In this document: positions 9,602 through 19,977 of the stretch, one piece after another
Numbering within the stretch: position 1 is the first letter of the stretch
Layout of the letters: every line of letters starts with the position of its first letter
Source: an uncultured Flavobacteriaceae bacterium
Lineage (GTDB): Bacteria; Bacteroidota; Bacteroidia; Flavobacteriales; Flavobacteriaceae
Direction of reading: 5' to 3'
NCBI GenBank assembly: GCA_947494205.1
Contig: CANLUH010000002.1
Span: forward strand, 372,001-436,000
Length of the DNA: 64,000 nt
Program-made: the position numbers and the translations under genes
Notes under the pieces: model-generated
Seen by the model: only the letters and a program-made list of their open reading frames with translations
Told to the model about the DNA's origin: nothing
Database searches by the model: none

Positions 9602-12600
9602 ATGGAATTCCCTCAGCTATTAAAACATATAGAAGCGAGTACTATTACTATAACTCTTTTAGACGATCAATTAAAAATAGATGCCCCTAAAGGAAGTTTA
9701 ACAAAACCAATTATAGCTAGTCTTAAAAATAATAAAGAGGCGCTTATTAATTTGTTAAAAGAAGATAGTACAGCATTATCTGGTTATAATTTAAAGAATA
9801 CTATACAACCAGCAGAAAAGAAAGCATATTACCCGTTGTCTTCTCCGCAAAAACGATTGTATTTTTTAAATCAATTTGATACAACCTCTACAGAATATAA
9901 CATGCCTCAAATTATTAGAATTGAAGGGCAATTAAAAACGAATATATTAGAAGAGGCTTTTCAAAAATTAATAGAAAGGCATGAAAGCTTTAGGACGTCG
10001 TTTCATATTATAAATAATGAACCTGTTCAAAAAATAGAAGATACTTATAGTTTTCAAATGACAACTATTAAAGCATCAGAAGAAGAGGTTCCAGCATTAG
10101 TAGAAGCTTTTATAAAACCATTCGATTTAAAAAGTGCACCATTACTAAATGTACAAGTTATTGAGACAGGACAGGAACAGTTTGTTTTAATGATAGATAA
10201 GCATCATATTATATCAGATGGTGTTTCTGAAGCGCAAATAACAAGTGAAATAATACAATACTATTATAATCTAGAATTACCAACACTTAAAGTGCAATAC
10301 AAAGATTATGTAGAATGGACATTAGCAGAAGCACAACAAGCAAAGAAGAAAGACAGTGAAGCATTTTGGTTACAACAATTTGAGGACACATTAGAACCTC
10401 TAGAGTTGCCATTAGATTATAAAAGACCAATTCACAAAAGTTTTAAGGGAGACACGGTAGATTTTCAATTAACAGTAGAACAAACCAGTAAACTAAAATC
10501 CATAGCGCAAACAGAACAAACAACACTGTTTATGCTGTTATTAAGCATTTATACTATTCTATTAAGCAAGCTTTCTGGTCAAGAAGATATTGTAATAGGA
10601 TCTCCAATAGCTGGGCGAACACATGCAGATTTAGAAGGAGTTATAGGTATGTTTGTAAACACATTACCGCTTAGAAGTTACCCAAAGTCTGGCTTATCGT
10701 TTAATCAGTATTTAAAAACTGTAAAAGAAACGGTAGTTAATAGCTTTGAGTATCAAAACCAACCCTTAGAAGAATTAATAGATATATTAAAATTAGAAAG
10801 AGATACCAGCAGAAGTCCTTTATTCGATGTGTTATTTGCGTTTCAAAATATAGAATCTGAAACAATACAAATAAACGATTTAAAATTTAAGCCTTACGAT
10901 AATGATATTAAGGTTGCTAAATACGAACAAAACTTATCGTGTTACGAGCAGGATAATAGGTTCTATTTTAATTTCGAGTATGTGAGTGATTTATATAAGC
11001 GAGAAACAATAGAGCGATTTATTGGGTATTTTAAAAGCATTATTAATCAAATAATTGATAACGCTTCAATAGTAATAGGTACTATAGATATTGTCTCTAA
11101 TGAAGAAAAGAATAAGGTATTACATGAATTTAATGATACTGCAATTCCATATTCCAAAGAAAAAACTATTGTAGATGTATTTGAAACACAAGTAAAGGAG
11201 CACAGTACTACAAAAGCAGTTATATTTAATAACAAGAGCATTACTTACAGTGAATTAAATGTTTTATCTAATAATCTAGCGCAAACACTTATAGAACAAG
11301 GTGTAACTAAAGAAAATGCAGTAGGTATTTATTTAGATCGTTCTATAGAAATGATAATTGCTATTCTAGGTATTTTAAAATCTGGAGGTGCATATTTACC
11401 ATTAGATATTACACAGCCAAAAGCGAGAGTAGAAACCATATTAAAAGATAGTAATTGTAAATACATAGTTACAGATAGTGCAGGAGAAGGGAAATACAAA
11501 ACGAATTGTTTAGAAACTAATATTGAAACGATTAGTAGAGACCCTAAACCTATTAGTTTTAAACATAAAGTAAAGCCAACAGATTTAGCCTATTATTTAT
11601 ACACAAGTGGATCTACAGGAACACCAAAAGGTGTTATGGTAGAACACCACTCTGTAGTAAACCTTATAGAAGATAGAATCCGTACTTATAATATAACAAG
11701 TGGAGAACGTATTTTACTATTCGCGCCTATTTATTTTGATGCAAGTGTAGAACAAATGCTTGTTGCCTTGTTAAGTGGTTCTAGTGTAGTTGTTATAGAA
11801 AAAGAAACATTATTAGATATTAATGATTTTAATACTTACTTACTAAAACATGAAGTCACCCACCTTAATGTAGTACCTTCTTTTTTACGTGAAATGGAGT
11901 TTTCTAAACAATTACATTTAAAGCGTATTATAACAGGAGGAGAAGCTATCGACTTAAAAACTGCTAGAAAATGTATAACAATGGCACCTTTATTTAATGC
12001 ATACGGGCCAACAGAAAGCACAGTAACATCTACTTGTAGAAAATATACTAACGCAGACAGTCTAGGTTCTATAAACATAGGTAAACCATTAAGTAATACA
12101 ACGTGTTATGTATTAGACAAAAACGAGAATGTTTGTCCAATAGGAGTGCAAGGAGAATTATACTTAGGTGGCGTAGGTGTTTCTAGAGGTTATGTAAACA
12201 ATACAGTATTAACAAACGAGCGTTTTATAAAAAGTCCGTTTAAACTAGGAGAACGCTTATATAAAACAGGCGATCTTGTAAAATGGGATCATTCAGGAAA
12301 CTTAGATTATTTAGGAAGAGTAGATCATCAAGTTAAAATAAGAGGGCATCGCATTGAATTAGGAGAAATAGAAAAACCCTTATTAGACCACCCAGAAATA
12401 ATACAAAGTGTAGTACTTGTAAAAGGAAAAGAAAATGAAGCTTATTTAATAGGCTATTACACAGCGAAAACAACTATAGACGAAGTTGTATTAAAAAACT
12501 ATCTAAAAGACTGTTTACCATCTTATATGGTACCAAATCATTTAATAGAACTTTCAGAGTTTCCATTAATGAATAATGGAAAATTAGATAGAAAACGTTT

Positions 12601-15600
12601 ACCAGAACCAGATTATAAAAGCGCAAAGAAATTTAAAGCACCAGTTACAATTATAGAAAAACAACTGGTAAGTATTTGGTCTAAATTATTAAATCTAGAA
12701 ACAGATAGAATAAGTATAAATACAAGTTTTTTTGATGCAGGTGGACATTCCTTAAAAGCAATAAGTCTAGTCAATAAAATACGAGAAGTATTTAGTGTAG
12801 AAATAACATTAAAACAAGTATTCTCTAAAAGTACAATAGCAGCTATAGCAAGTACAATAAAAAACGCTAATACAATAGTATATACCGCAATTCCTAAAGC
12901 AAATACACAGCAATATTACCCATTATCCTCTGCACAACGTAGAATGTATGTGTTGTATGAATTTGATAAGAATGGAATAGGTTACAATATGCCACAAGCC
13001 TATAAAATACTAGGTAAGGTTGAATTAGAACGATTAGAAAATACGTTTAAAACCCTATTACAAAGACGTGAAAACTTACGAACTGTTTTTAAATTAAAAG
13101 GAGAAGATGTAGTACAGAAAATTATTGGAGCTGAAAACTTTAAAATAAAACAAATAGAAGTTAATGAAGATGCAATAAACGATGCCCTATTAAATGAAAT
13201 ACAAGCATTTAATTTAAATAAAGAATATCCTATTAGAGTCTCTTTAATTAAAACAAATACTAACCAGAATATCCTATTTATAGATATTCACCATATTGTA
13301 AGCGATGGGCAGTCTCAAAATATATTATTAAAAGAGTTTTGGTATATATATAATGATAATGTACAAGCACCTTTACAACTACAATATAAAGATTATGCGG
13401 TTTGGCAACAAAGTAAAACGCAACAAGACCTTGTAAACAGAGAGAAGACATTTTGGCTAGATACCTTTAAAACATTACCTAAAGCAATAAGCTTACCTAC
13501 AGATTACAATAGACCATTAGTAACTAATCATGAAGGATCTGTATTTAATTTAGAGTTTACTACAGAAACAACTAAACAATTAAGAGCATTATCTAAGCAG
13601 CAAGACGTTACAATGTTTATGTTATTGTTAGGGGTAAGTAATATATTACTAAGTAAATTAAGTAATCAAGAAGACATTGTATTAGGAACTATAACAGCGG
13701 GACGAAACCATCGAGATCTAGAAGATATGATGGGGATGTTTGTAAATACTTTAGTATTAAGAAATGATGTGAAAGCAACTCATGGTTTTACAACATTTTT
13801 AAAAGACGTTAAACACAATACACTTCAGGCATTCGATCATCAATTATACCAGTATGACGAATTAGTTGAAGCATTAGAATTAGAGAGAGATACCAGTAGA
13901 AACCCATTGTTTGATATTATGTATTCTTATCAACGGAATACTACAAATGATTTAGAAGATGAAATAATAAATAGCGATTTAAAAATAGATGCCAATGGTA
14001 TTAATTTAGGTACAAATAGTTCAAAATTCGACTTAACGATTGCAGTATTAGAAAATGATGAAAATCTACAAGTTGCATTCGAGTACAGTACAGCTTTATT
14101 CAAATTAGAAACAATACAACGTTTTGCAACGTATTTTAATAGTATTATAGAGAGTGTATTAAGAGATTGCTATAAATTAATAAAAGACATTGTAATACTT
14201 ACTAAAGAAGAATTATTACAATTTGAAACATTTAATAATACCAAAATAGATTATGATGAGGTAGCAACAATATCTAGTTTGTTTGAAAAACAAGTAGGTT
14301 TAACACCTAATAATTGTGCAGTAGTATTTAATGGAAAAAAACTTAGTTACAAAGAGCTTGAAACGAAAACGAATAATCTTGCATATAAATTAATTGAAGA
14401 AGGTGTAAAAGCAGATGAAGCTGTAGGTATTTATTTAGATCGTTCTATAGAAATGATTATTTCTATAATGGGAATTTTAAAATCGGGTGGCGCATATTTA
14501 CCATTAGATATTGATCAGCCAGAAGAACGTATTAATAAAATTTTGCAAGATAGTTCTTGTAAATACATTATTAGAGATAAAGAAGACGCTTCATTTTATC
14601 AATACAAAACCATTAACATTAAAGCAGATTATAGTAATGAACACATTGCAAATGTAGAATCAAAAGCAAAACCCAATAATTTAGCTTATTATTTATATAC
14701 TAGTGGGTCTACAGGAACACCAAAAGGAGTACTAGTTGAGCATCGTTCCGTTGTTAATTTTATTAACGATAGAATAAAGGCTTATAACATAACAAAAGAT
14801 GAAAATATATTATTACTAGCACCTATATATTTTGATGCTAGTGTAGAACAATTATTTATTGCACTATTAGCAGGAGCCACAACAGTAATTATTGAAAAAG
14901 AAAAAGCTCTAGATCCTAATGTTTTTAATGATTATTTAATAGAAAATGAAGTAACTCTTTTAGATGGAGTACCATCATTTTTAAAAGCAATGGAATTCTC
15001 TAAAGACTTAAAATTAAAGCATATTCTTTCTGGAGGCGAAGCCATAGATGTGGAAACAATAAATAAATGTACAGTTATTGCAAACTTACATAATAGATAT
15101 GGGCCTACAGAAGCTACAGTAGCAACTACCAGCAAAATTTATAAAAAAGGAGAAATAGCAACGATAGCAACCATTGGTAGTCCTTTGTCTAATTCGGTCT
15201 GTTATGTATTAGATCAAAATGGAACATTATGTCCAATAGGAGTGCAAGGCGAATTGTATATAGGCGGAATAGGGGTTGCTAGAGGTTATGTAAATAACGA
15301 AAAACTAACCAATGATTGTTTTATCCCAAATCCATTTAAAGCAGGAGAACGCTTATATAAAACAGGCGATTTAGTAAAATGGTTACCACAAGGAGAATTA
15401 GAATATTTAGGACGAGTTGATCATCAAATAAAAATACGTGGACATCGTATAGAATTGGGAGAAATAGAACAAGCGCTTTTAAAGCACCCAAATATTATGC
15501 AAAGTGTTGTATTACTCAATGGTAAAGGAAATGATACAGTTTTAGTAGGCTATTACACCACTAAAGAGGATGTAGACGAAGATGATATACAAATCTATTT

Positions 15601-16846
15601 AAACGGAGTCTTGCCAAAGTATATGGTGCCATCTTACTTAATTAAATTACCCGTTTTTCCATTAATGAATAACGGAAAATTAAATAGAAAACGTTTACCA
15701 GAACCGGAGTATAAAACAAAAGTAGTTTACCAAGCACCTATTAATATTACAGAAATTAAACTTGTAGAGATTTGGTCGGAATTACTAAATAGAGAACAAG
15801 AGACCATAAGTGTAACCACTAGTTTTTTCGAATTAGGAGGACACTCATTAAAAGTAATTCGTTTAATACATACCATTCTAAAAACATTTAACACTAAAGT
15901 TTCAATGGTAACGTTTTTTCAAAGCCCTACAATTAGAGAGATAGCAGCATGTATAGATAATAAATCATTAAATGATAGTGATGAAAACGATGAGGTAATA
16001 TTACTTAAAAAGGAGGAAAACGATAACAATATATTCTTTATACATGATGGAAGTGGAGAGGTTTCGGGGTATTTAGAATTAACTAAATATATTAAAACAT
16101 TTAATTGTTGGGGTATAAAAAGCCCTAGTCTAAATAATGTTTTTCCAAGTAACACTAATTTAGAAACGATAGCTGTTAATTACATAGAGAAGATAAAAGC
16201 GATACAACCTGAAGGACCATATCATGTTTTGGGATGGAGTTTTGGTGGAAATATGGCTTACGAAATAGTAAAACAGCTTGAACAGCAAGGCAATTCTATC
16301 GCTTCGTTTACTGTTATTGATTCTAAAATTCCTTTTGTGGACGACATAGAAAATTCTAGTTTAACTGACTTTTCTGTTGAGAAAGAAAAAGAACTCATAA
16401 AAACACTTTTAAAAATTGAACCGGTATTTTTTAAAGAAGAACATACAATAGCATCTTTATGGAAAGCTGTAACTCATTACTTAGTAGACAATAGTGAGGT
16501 AGAAATATTGAAATCAAGTATTCCAGATGCTATGAAATTATTAATTCCGAATTTCGATTTCATAGAAACTGAAGCTTTAATTAAAGCTATAAATACCATA
16601 CGAACACTAGACGGAGCTGTTTCAAAATATAAACAGAGTACGCAGCCTAATACCCCAATAACGTATTTTAAAGCAAGCGAATCTGAAATAAATATTGAAA
16701 AAATACAAGCTTACTTTAATACACAATCTGAATATATTGAAGTAGAAGGTAATCACTTTTCCATACTAAAAAATGATATAATTCTACAGCAAATAGCAAG
16801 TAGGGTAAATCTTATTCCAAAAAACAAAGTCTTAGAAAAAATATAG
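9602..16846 (+). CDS. Nonribosomal peptide synthetase, TubC dock-C-A-T-C-A-T-TE (terminal)
   Basis: I place the start at ATG 9602 (2414 residues): the upstream in-frame ATG at 9569 lies inside a perfect hairpin, and 9602 gives a standard TubC-type N-terminal docking domain (about 55 residues, with APKGSLT). Two minimal elongation modules follow. C domains at about 9830-11120 and 12915-14220 both have intact HHxxSDG motifs. A domains at about 11160-12610 and 14260-15710 have TSGSTGTPKG, YGPTE, KTGDLVKW and NNGKL. Carrier serine codons are 12749-12751 and 15845-15847. The protein ends with a type I thioesterase (about 16010-16840): GWSFGG with Ser codon 16238-16240, and a late GNHFS histidine. 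My pocket readings are D-A-E-N-I-G-A-V-T-K and D-A-E-D-L-G-R-V-A-K; the glutamate at the third position suggests basic residues such as Lys or Orn, tentatively. No epimerase domain is present. The two A domains are recent duplicates or have recombined. The thioesterase releases, perhaps cyclises, the product. Confidence 0.95.
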   Translation: MEFPQLLKHIEASTITITLLDDQLKIDAPKGSLTKPIIASLKNNKEALINLLKEDSTALSGYNLKNTIQPAEKKAYYPLSSPQKRLYFLNQFDTTSTEYNMPQIIRIEGQLKTNILEEAFQKLIERHESFRTSFHIINNEPVQKIEDTYSFQMTTIKASEEEVPALVEAFIKPFDLKSAPLLNVQVIETGQEQFVLMIDKHHIISDGVSEAQITSEIIQYYYNLELPTLKVQYKDYVEWTLAEAQQAKKKDSEAFWLQQFEDTLEPLELPLDYKRPIHKSFKGDTVDFQLTVEQTSKLKSIAQTEQTTLFMLLLSIYTILLSKLSGQEDIVIGSPIAGRTHADLEGVIGMFVNTLPLRSYPKSGLSFNQYLKTVKETVVNSFEYQNQPLEELIDILKLERDTSRSPLFDVLFAFQNIESETIQINDLKFKPYDNDIKVAKYEQNLSCYEQDNRFYFNFEYVSDLYKRETIERFIGYFKSIINQIIDNASIVIGTIDIVSNEEKNKVLHEFNDTAIPYSKEKTIVDVFETQVKEHSTTKAVIFNNKSITYSELNVLSNNLAQTLIEQGVTKENAVGIYLDRSIEMIIAILGILKSGGAYLPLDITQPKARVETILKDSNCKYIVTDSAGEGKYKTNCLETNIETISRDPKPISFKHKVKPTDLAYYLYTSGSTGTPKGVMVEHHSVVNLIEDRIRTYNITSGERILLFAPIYFDASVEQMLVALLSGSSVVVIEKETLLDINDFNTYLLKHEVTHLNVVPSFLREMEFSKQLHLKRIITGGEAIDLKTARKCITMAPLFNAYGPTESTVTSTCRKYTNADSLGSINIGKPLSNTTCYVLDKNENVCPIGVQGELYLGGVGVSRGYVNNTVLTNERFIKSPFKLGERLYKTGDLVKWDHSGNLDYLGRVDHQVKIRGHRIELGEIEKPLLDHPEIIQSVVLVKGKENEAYLIGYYTAKTTIDEVVLKNYLKDCLPSYMVPNHLIELSEFPLMNNGKLDRKRLPEPDYKSAKKFKAPVTIIEKQLVSIWSKLLNLETDRISINTSFFDAGGHSLKAISLVNKIREVFSVEITLKQVFSKSTIAAIASTIKNANTIVYTAIPKANTQQYYPLSSAQRRMYVLYEFDKNGIGYNMPQAYKILGKVELERLENTFKTLLQRRENLRTVFKLKGEDVVQKIIGAENFKIKQIEVNEDAINDALLNEIQAFNLNKEYPIRVSLIKTNTNQNILFIDIHHIVSDGQSQNILLKEFWYIYNDNVQAPLQLQYKDYAVWQQSKTQQDLVNREKTFWLDTFKTLPKAISLPTDYNRPLVTNHEGSVFNLEFTTETTKQLRALSKQQDVTMFMLLLGVSNILLSKLSNQEDIVLGTITAGRNHRDLEDMMGMFVNTLVLRNDVKATHGFTTFLKDVKHNTLQAFDHQLYQYDELVEALELERDTSRNPLFDIMYSYQRNTTNDLEDEIINSDLKIDANGINLGTNSSKFDLTIAVLENDENLQVAFEYSTALFKLETIQRFATYFNSIIESVLRDCYKLIKDIVILTKEELLQFETFNNTKIDYDEVATISSLFEKQVGLTPNNCAVVFNGKKLSYKELETKTNNLAYKLIEEGVKADEAVGIYLDRSIEMIISIMGILKSGGAYLPLDIDQPEERINKILQDSSCKYIIRDKEDASFYQYKTINIKADYSNEHIANVESKAKPNNLAYYLYTSGSTGTPKGVLVEHRSVVNFINDRIKAYNITKDENILLLAPIYFDASVEQLFIALLAGATTVIIEKEKALDPNVFNDYLIENEVTLLDGVPSFLKAMEFSKDLKLKHILSGGEAIDVETINKCTVIANLHNRYGPTEATVATTSKIYKKGEIATIATIGSPLSNSVCYVLDQNGTLCPIGVQGELYIGGIGVARGYVNNEKLTNDCFIPNPFKAGERLYKTGDLVKWLPQGELEYLGRVDHQIKIRGHRIELGEIEQALLKHPNIMQSVVLLNGKGNDTVLVGYYTTKEDVDEDDIQIYLNGVLPKYMVPSYLIKLPVFPLMNNGKLNRKRLPEPEYKTKVVYQAPINITEIKLVEIWSELLNREQETISVTTSFFELGGHSLKVIRLIHTILKTFNTKVSMVTFFQSPTIREIAACIDNKSLNDSDENDEVILLKKEENDNNIFFIHDGSGEVSGYLELTKYIKTFNCWGIKSPSLNNVFPSNTNLETIAVNYIEKIKAIQPEGPYHVLGWSFGGNMAYEIVKQLEQQGNSIASFTVIDSKIPFVDDIENSSLTDFSVEKEKELIKTLLKIEPVFFKEEHTIASLWKAVTHYLVDNSEVEILKSSIPDAMKLLIPNFDFIETEALIKAINTIRTLDGAVSKYKQSTQPNTPITYFKASESEINIEKIQAYFNTQSEYIEVEGNHFSILKNDIILQQIASRVNLIPKNKVLEKI

Positions 16847-16891
16847 TTCTAGACATAATTATCAATCAAACAATACTAAAGCAAACACTAA

Positions 16892-19800
16892 ATGAAAATT
16901 TGTATTTACATAGCATGCCTATTCGGTATGTTAACATCTGCTTTTGCGCAAAATGAATTAACGCAAGAGCTGTCTAAAAAAATAGATGAAAAGGTTTTAT
17001 CATACATGGACGATGGTGATATTCCTGGATTAAGCCTTGTTATTATAAAAGACGGAAAGCAGTACATTAAAACCTATGGCTATTCAAATGTAGATAATGA
17101 AACTAAAGTAGATGAAAACACTATTTTCGAAATAGGGTCTTGTAGTAAAGCGTTTACAGCTTTGGCCGTAATGGATTTAGTTGAGCAAAATAAATTAAAC
17201 TTAAAAGCAAACGTTTCAGAGTATTTACCATGGTTTAAAGTATATTATAAAGATGCCGTTGCGGATATAACTGTAGAGCAGCTATTACACCACACTACAG
17301 GTATTCCGTGGAACACTATTTCATTAATACCAGAATCTACTGCAACAAATGCTTTAGAGCAAACCGTAAAAAAGTTAATTGGTGTTGAACTTTCCGAAAA
17401 GCCTGGTGAAGCATACGAATATGCAACAATTCATTACGATGTATTAGCTTTATTGGTACAAGAAGTTACTAAAATACCTTTTGAAACGTATATTCAAAAC
17501 AATATAATAGCATCTTTAGGTTTAGATAATACAACTATTGGAGAGCCAAAAGAAATTTCAAAACTATCACAAGGTTATAAAATAGGATTCTTTAAAGCAA
17601 GAGCTTACGATGCACCAAGGTATAAAGGGAACAATGCAGCAGGATATGTGTTCTCTAATGCAACAGATATGGGTAAATGGTTGCAGTTTCAAATGGGATT
17701 AAGTAATTCTGAACTGTTTCCTATAGCTAAAAAAACACAAGAAAGAGATAAAACGGTAGCATTACATGCTATGTCTGCATACGCTATGGGATGGGAAGTC
17801 TCTTTAGATGGAACTAACGAAATTCATCATTCTGGATTAAACCCAAACTATGCAGCACAAATAATTTTTAGACCAGAAGAGAAACTTGGAGTAGCTATAA
17901 TGGTAAATTCTAATAGTATGTTTTCTCATACATTAGGATATCGCTTAGTAAATATACTTGCAGGAGAGAAAATTGAAAATGAATTAAAACCATCAAACGG
18001 ATTAGATAAGTCTTTTTCTATTATAGCATTTATACTACTAGGTTTTTCTATTATTATGATAGCCTTTTTAGTAATAGTTGTTATAGATATTGTGAAAAAA
18101 CAACGTGTTTATGATGGTATTAACAAGACCAAAATAAAAAGGTGGGGGCTATTAGTGTTAACCCTAATCCCTTTTATATATGGTGTTTACTTATACCCAA
18201 AAGCATTTATAAACTTCGATTGGAAGTCGATATTAGTATGGGCTCCTAGCAGTTTTTTAGTAATGATTAAACTTATCTTTTTGGCAATGGCTATAAGCCT
18301 TATTACTTATACCATTACTTTATTATTCCCGCATAAAAATAAATTTAAGAGAGTAATCCCTCAAATTTTATTAATGAGTATTTTGGCTGGTCTTTCAAAT
18401 GTTGCGGTTATTACTATGGTAACCTCTTCATTACAATCGGATATAAAACTTAAATATTTAGTGTTCTATTATGCTCTAATAGTTGTAGTATATATTCTGG
18501 GACGCCGTTTTGTACAAATAAGTTTAGTAAAATTTACTAAAGGTCTTATTTACGATTTACAAGTAAAATTAATTAGTAAAATATTTTCTACTTCATATCA
18601 AAAATATGAGAAAATAGACAGAGGTCGTGTCTATACAGCTTTAAACGATGATGTTAATACTATAGGCATCGCTTCGAGTACTATTGTACTATTGGTTACA
18701 AGTGTAATAACTACTATGGGTGCTTTTTTCTATTTAGGATCTATAGCTATTTGGGGAGCATTAATAACTATTTTTCTTATTGTAACCTTAACTATTGTTT
18801 ACTCTATGGTTAGTAACTCCACTTACGTGTATTTTGAAAAAGCAAGAGATGAACGTAATGTATTTATGAAACTTATTAATGGTATGATTGATGGCTTTAA
18901 GGAATTGAGCTTACACCGAAATAAAAAAATAGAATACAAAAATGATATTTCTGCAAGTGCAAATAATTATAAAGAAAAAGCCTCTACAGCACAAATTAGA
19001 TTTGTAAATGCTTTTTTAGTTGGAGAATCTTTATTGGTTGTTCTTTTAGGCTTAGTAGCCTTTGGTCTTCCAGAACTATTTCCTTCAATAAGCTTATATA
19101 CAACAATGAGTTTTGTAGTAATATTATTATACTTAATAGGTCCAATAAACGAAATTTTAAATGCGGTACCTTCTATAATGGAACTAAAAATTGCTTGGAA
19201 TAGAATACAAGCATTTATAAATGAAATCCCAGGAAATGTAGACTTAAATATTGAACCCTCAAATAAACTAGAAACAGTAATTAATTTTAAAGTAGAAAAC
19301 GTAAGTTTTAAATATGGAACTGCAGAAGATGTAAAGAGTTTTAATATAGGTCCAATTAACTTAGAAATAGGAGCTGGAGAAATTCTATTTATAATAGGAG
19401 GGAATGGAAGTGGAAAAACCACTTTAGCAAAACTATTAACGGGACTTTACGAACCAGACCAAGGCATATTAAAAATAAATGGTGAAACTATAGAATCTGC
19501 ACAATTAAGCGAATATTTTTCTACGGTATTTAGTCCTTCCTATTTATTCGAAAAACTATACAATATTGATGTCGAGAATAAAGAAGAAGAGATAAATAAA
19601 TATTTAAAGTTATTACATCTTGATGAAAAGGTTGAAATAACAGAAAATAAGTACAGTACAATAGAACTATCTGCAGGACAGAAAAAGCGATTAGCGTTAC
19701 TACAATGTTATATGGAAGATTCTCCAATTTACTTATTTGATGAATGGGCAGCAGATCAAGATCCAAGCTATAGAAACTTCTTCTATAGAACACTATTACC

Positions 19801-19951
19801 AGAAATGAAAAAAGCAGGAAAAATAGTTATCGCTATTACACACGATGATCATTATTTCGATGTAGCCGATAAGGTAGTGAAAATGAATCAAGGTCAGTTA
19901 GAAGCTTTCGATAAAGCTGAAACATTGACACAAAAGGCAACAATTTTATAA
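16892..19951 (+). CDS. Serine peptidase (S12/ClbP-like) fused to cyclic-peptide-type ABC exporter
   Basis: 1019 residues. A signal peptide (about 1-19, ending AFAQ) precedes a beta-lactamase-fold serine hydrolase. Its SxxK motif is S83-C-S-K86, Tyr177 lies in YEYAT (Asn of the usual YxN is Thr), and an HSG motif follows. Three membrane helices (about 370-495) come next, then a six-helix ABC exporter core and an ATPase with GGNGSGKTT (about 837), LSAGQ and LFDEWAADQDP. The last motif is typical of the PvdE/SyrD cyclic peptide exporter family. A periplasmic peptidase plus three helices is the layout of ClbP; ZmaM-type proteins carry an added ABC exporter. Those enzymes remove an N-terminal prodrug residue from nonribosomal products during export. 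That role is inferred here, because the loading module lies outside the window. It sits 45 bases after the terminal synthetase gene, in the same direction. Confidence 0.88.
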   Translation: MKICIYIACLFGMLTSAFAQNELTQELSKKIDEKVLSYMDDGDIPGLSLVIIKDGKQYIKTYGYSNVDNETKVDENTIFEIGSCSKAFTALAVMDLVEQNKLNLKANVSEYLPWFKVYYKDAVADITVEQLLHHTTGIPWNTISLIPESTATNALEQTVKKLIGVELSEKPGEAYEYATIHYDVLALLVQEVTKIPFETYIQNNIIASLGLDNTTIGEPKEISKLSQGYKIGFFKARAYDAPRYKGNNAAGYVFSNATDMGKWLQFQMGLSNSELFPIAKKTQERDKTVALHAMSAYAMGWEVSLDGTNEIHHSGLNPNYAAQIIFRPEEKLGVAIMVNSNSMFSHTLGYRLVNILAGEKIENELKPSNGLDKSFSIIAFILLGFSIIMIAFLVIVVIDIVKKQRVYDGINKTKIKRWGLLVLTLIPFIYGVYLYPKAFINFDWKSILVWAPSSFLVMIKLIFLAMAISLITYTITLLFPHKNKFKRVIPQILLMSILAGLSNVAVITMVTSSLQSDIKLKYLVFYYALIVVVYILGRRFVQISLVKFTKGLIYDLQVKLISKIFSTSYQKYEKIDRGRVYTALNDDVNTIGIASSTIVLLVTSVITTMGAFFYLGSIAIWGALITIFLIVTLTIVYSMVSNSTYVYFEKARDERNVFMKLINGMIDGFKELSLHRNKKIEYKNDISASANNYKEKASTAQIRFVNAFLVGESLLVVLLGLVAFGLPELFPSISLYTTMSFVVILLYLIGPINEILNAVPSIMELKIAWNRIQAFINEIPGNVDLNIEPSNKLETVINFKVENVSFKYGTAEDVKSFNIGPINLEIGAGEILFIIGGNGSGKTTLAKLLTGLYEPDQGILKINGETIESAQLSEYFSTVFSPSYLFEKLYNIDVENKEEEINKYLKLLHLDEKVEITENKYSTIELSAGQKKRLALLQCYMEDSPIYLFDEWAADQDPSYRNFFYRTLLPEMKKAGKIVIAITHDDHYFDVADKVVKMNQGQLEAFDKAETLTQKATIL

Positions 19952-19977
19952 TCAATAAAAAACATAATACATTTAAA

